8,636 nucleotides of DNA. Source: Phycisphaerales bacterium UBA2402. Lineage in GTDB: Bacteria; Planctomycetota; Phycisphaerae; Phycisphaerales; UBA1924. Position 1 is the stretch's first letter; each line of letters starts with the position of its first letter. This document shows positions 6,597 to 8,636 of the stretch, in pieces. Location: positions 1,077-9,712 of the forward strand of contig DDSA01000002.1 in the NCBI GenBank assembly GCA_002343715.1, given 5' to 3'. The notes under the pieces were generated by a model that saw only the letters and a list, made by a program, of their open reading frames with translations, had not been told where the DNA came from and made no database searches. The translations under genes and the position numbers were made by a program.

Positions 6597-8546
6597 ATGA
6601 ACCGAACGACACTCTTCGGAACCATCCTCGTCCTGATCGTCCTGTTCATCGCGATGAACATGCTCGCCGGATTCGGCCTGCGCGGTGCCCGCATCGACGC
6701 GACCCAGGGCGGGCTGTACACGCTCACGCAAGGCTCACGCAATATCGCGAAGAGCCCCGACGAGCCGGTGAATCTCACCTTCTACTACTCCGCCAAACTG
6801 GCCCAGGGGCGAGGCCAGGTCCCCACCTACGCCCAGCGCGTCCGCGAAACACTCGAAGAATACACCCGCGCCAGCGGCGGCAAGATCAAACTCACCGTGA
6901 TCGACCCCGAACCCTTCAGCGAGGCAGAAGACAAAGCCGTCGCCGCGGGCGTGGCTGGAATCCCGGTGTCCGCATCGGGCGAGAACCTGTACTTCGGCCT
7001 CGTCGGCACCAACTCCTCCGACGGGAAGGAGGTCATCCCCTTCTTCGACCTGCAGAAGGAGAAGTTCCTCGAGTACGACCTGTCGAAACTCATCTACTCG
7101 CTCGCCAATCCGAAGAAGAAAGTCGTGGGCCTCATCAGCAGCATGCCCATCGAGGGCGGCTGGGCGATGGACCCCATGACGCGCCAGCCCCGTCAGAATC
7201 AGCCCTGGTACGTAGCCAATGAGATCCGGAACACCTTTGAGTTGCGCAACCTCGGCAAAGAGATCGGCACGGTGCCCGATGACGTCTCCGTTCTCATGGT
7301 CGTTCACCCCAAGGACCTCTCCGAGCGCACTCTGTACGCCATCGACCAGTTCGTGATGAACGGCGGCAAGGCCATGCTCTTCGTCGATCCCAACTGCGAT
7401 TCCGACCGAGAGTCCAACCCGCAGATGCAGCAGATGCCCGGCTCCAAGTCCAGCAATCTGACCAAACTCCTCGCGGCCTGGGGTGTCGAGGTACTCCCCG
7501 ACAAGTTCGCCGCCGACTTCAACAACGCGCTGCGTGTGAACACCCAGCAGCGGGGCGAGGTCGTCCCCTATCTCGCGTACATGAAGGCCGACGGCGAGCA
7601 ACTCGCCAAGGACGATCCGGTCACGGGGCAGGTTCGGACGGTCAACTTTGCCACCCCGGGCATCATCAAATCACGGCCCGTCTCCGATAGCCCACCCGCG
7701 AAGGAGGGTGAACCGGCCCCCACTCCCGGCCTCGCGGCGACGATTGTTCCCCTCGTCAGAACGAGTGATCGCGCGATGGCCATGCCGACAGCCACCATCG
7801 CCTTCCAGGCCGATCCGAAACAACTTCTGAAGGAATACCAACCGGGCAGCGAGTCCCTCACCCTCGCGGCGCGACTCGGCGGACGCGTCAAGAGTTCCTT
7901 CCCGGGCGGTCCGCCGGCCGCCGAGGGCGAAACACCCGAGGATGCCGACAAGGCCAAGGCCGCTCACCTCACGGAGAGCAAGGAACCCATCAACGTCATC
8001 CTCATCGCCGATGTGGACTTTCTCGCCGACCAGATGTGGGTGCGACTTCAGAACTTCTTCGGGCAGCAACTCGCCCAGAAACTCGCCGACAACGGGGACC
8101 TGGTCATGACCGCCCTGGACAACCTCAGCGGCTCGACGGACCTGATCTCCGTGCGCGCCAGGGAGGTATCGGCCCGTCCCTTCAGCCGCGTCGAGAGGAT
8201 GCAGAAGGACGCCGACCAGAAGTACCTTCAGGAGCAACAGGCACTCGAACGAAAAGTCGAAGAGACGCAGCAGAAAATCAGCCAACTGCAGGCGGACAAG
8301 AAGGGCGAGGACGCCTTCGTGCTCACCCCCGAGCAGCAGGCGGAGATCGAGAAACTCCGCAAGGAATACGCCGATACCCGCAAGCAACTGCGCGATGTGA
8401 AGAGCAGCCTCCGCAAGGATATCGAAGGTCTGGGCACCAAACTCAAGTTCATCAACATCGGTCTCTTGCCCGGACTGGTTGCCCTGGGAGCGATGAGCCT
8501 TGGAGCCTACCGCGTCTCGCGCCGCCGCACCAAACCGCGCGACTGA
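6597..8546 (+). CDS. GldG-like ABC auxiliary membrane protein
   Basis: A 649-residue auxiliary subunit of the same exporter (GldG family; ABC-transporter auxiliary domain). The layout is an N-terminal membrane anchor (about 6-27), the family motif DATQGGLYTLTQGSRNI (34-50), a large extracytoplasmic alpha/beta region (about 55-520), a charged coiled coil (about 530-612, KYLQEQQALERKVEETQQKI) and a C-terminal membrane helix (about 617-637) ended by basic SRRRTK. Family landmarks include VDPEP-like VIDPEPF (101-107), FVMNGGKAMLFVDP (252-265), IADVDFLADQMW (470-481) and LSGSTDLISVRARE (510-523). A Pro/Ala/Glu-rich stretch at about 362-376 and another at 435-462 look like flexible loops. The protein is thought to sit outside the cytoplasm as a partner of the permease; no enzymatic residues are apparent. 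There is no Shine-Dalgarno before the ATG (C/A-rich, GGCCACCACC). A fourth gene begins 37 bases later. Confidence 0.92.
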   Translation: MNRTTLFGTILVLIVLFIAMNMLAGFGLRGARIDATQGGLYTLTQGSRNIAKSPDEPVNLTFYYSAKLAQGRGQVPTYAQRVRETLEEYTRASGGKIKLTVIDPEPFSEAEDKAVAAGVAGIPVSASGENLYFGLVGTNSSDGKEVIPFFDLQKEKFLEYDLSKLIYSLANPKKKVVGLISSMPIEGGWAMDPMTRQPRQNQPWYVANEIRNTFELRNLGKEIGTVPDDVSVLMVVHPKDLSERTLYAIDQFVMNGGKAMLFVDPNCDSDRESNPQMQQMPGSKSSNLTKLLAAWGVEVLPDKFAADFNNALRVNTQQRGEVVPYLAYMKADGEQLAKDDPVTGQVRTVNFATPGIIKSRPVSDSPPAKEGEPAPTPGLAATIVPLVRTSDRAMAMPTATIAFQADPKQLLKEYQPGSESLTLAARLGGRVKSSFPGGPPAAEGETPEDADKAKAAHLTESKEPINVILIADVDFLADQMWVRLQNFFGQQLAQKLADNGDLVMTALDNLSGSTDLISVRAREVSARPFSRVERMQKDADQKYLQEQQALERKVEETQQKISQLQADKKGEDAFVLTPEQQAEIEKLRKEYADTRKQLRDVKSSLRKDIEGLGTKLKFINIGLLPGLVALGAMSLGAYRVSRRRTKPRD

Positions 8547-8583
8547 CCCGCACGACACCGAATGCCTACCGACGGAGATTGTC

Positions 8584-8636
8584 ATGAACGCGAAAACACT
8601 CCTCATCCTCACCGCGGCGACCGCCGCGACCGGATC
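8584..8636 (+). CDS. Start of fourth gene of the ABC operon (3'-partial), possibly DUF4340-type
   Basis: An ATG at 8584 opens a frame reading MNAKTLLILTAATAATG to the window edge. GGAG at 8574-8577 lies six bases before it. The 17 visible residues look like a signal peptide or N-terminal membrane anchor (Lys4 followed by a hydrophobic run). In related operons the gene after a GldG-like protein often encodes an anchored DUF4340 protein, and this start fits that, but the identification is by synteny only. Confidence 0.6.
   Translation, partial: MNAKTLLILTAATAATG

Noticed and set aside
5676..6731. Minus-strand open frame of 351 codons opposite the permease
   Set aside because: Highly acidic low-complexity product with no recognisable domain; it lies opposite a well-supported permease gene.
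5984..7222. Plus-strand open frame of 412 codons across the permease and GldG-like gene
   Set aside because: The product is Arg/Pro/His-rich and runs across two clear genes and their gap; it is a GC-driven frame shadow.

Overview
The window comes from a GC-rich bacterium. Gene content and signals fit a planctomycete, perhaps of the Phycisphaerae type: a GldF/GldG-like ABC export operon followed by the start of what looks like a DUF4340-type gene, stand-alone STAS proteins, an isolated VgrG, and several genes without a clear Shine-Dalgarno sequence. This assignment is inferred from style and synteny, not from a marker gene.

Region 1 (1-3279, plus strand) is a VgrG island. An unrecognised basic ORF runs in from the left edge. 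It is followed by a complete VgrG spike protein (546-2804) and, 76 bases on, a 132-residue protein with a short beta-sandwich (transthyretin/Ig-like) domain of the kind found next to VgrG proteins. No Hcp, sheath, baseplate or ATPase gene is visible, so the rest of a contractile injection machine must lie elsewhere. The small protein is the best local candidate for a cargo or adaptor.

Region 2 (3259-4364, minus strand) holds two tandem STAS-domain (anti-anti-sigma-like) genes, convergent with the VgrG island. They look like diverged paralogues, and the usual phospho-acceptor serine is replaced by Cys in one and Trp in the other. A strong hairpin with a U-tract on the minus strand ends this unit inside the 3' end of the convergent VgrG-linked gene.

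Region 3 (4365-4724) is a 360-base divergent intergenic region with an AT-rich island. It has a plausible sigma70-like promoter for the rightward ABC operon, a small leader hairpin, a perfect AGGAGG, and a weaker leftward promoter candidate.

Region 4 (4725 to the right edge, plus strand) is a four-gene operon: an ABC ATPase with a TTG start, a six-helix ABC-2 permease, a membrane-anchored GldG-like auxiliary protein with a C-terminal coiled coil, and the first codons of a fourth gene. Together they should form a membrane ABC export or remodelling complex related to the GldA/GldF/GldG system. Its substrate cannot be read from the sequence.

No RNA genes, insertion sequences, CRISPR arrays or attachment sites were seen.
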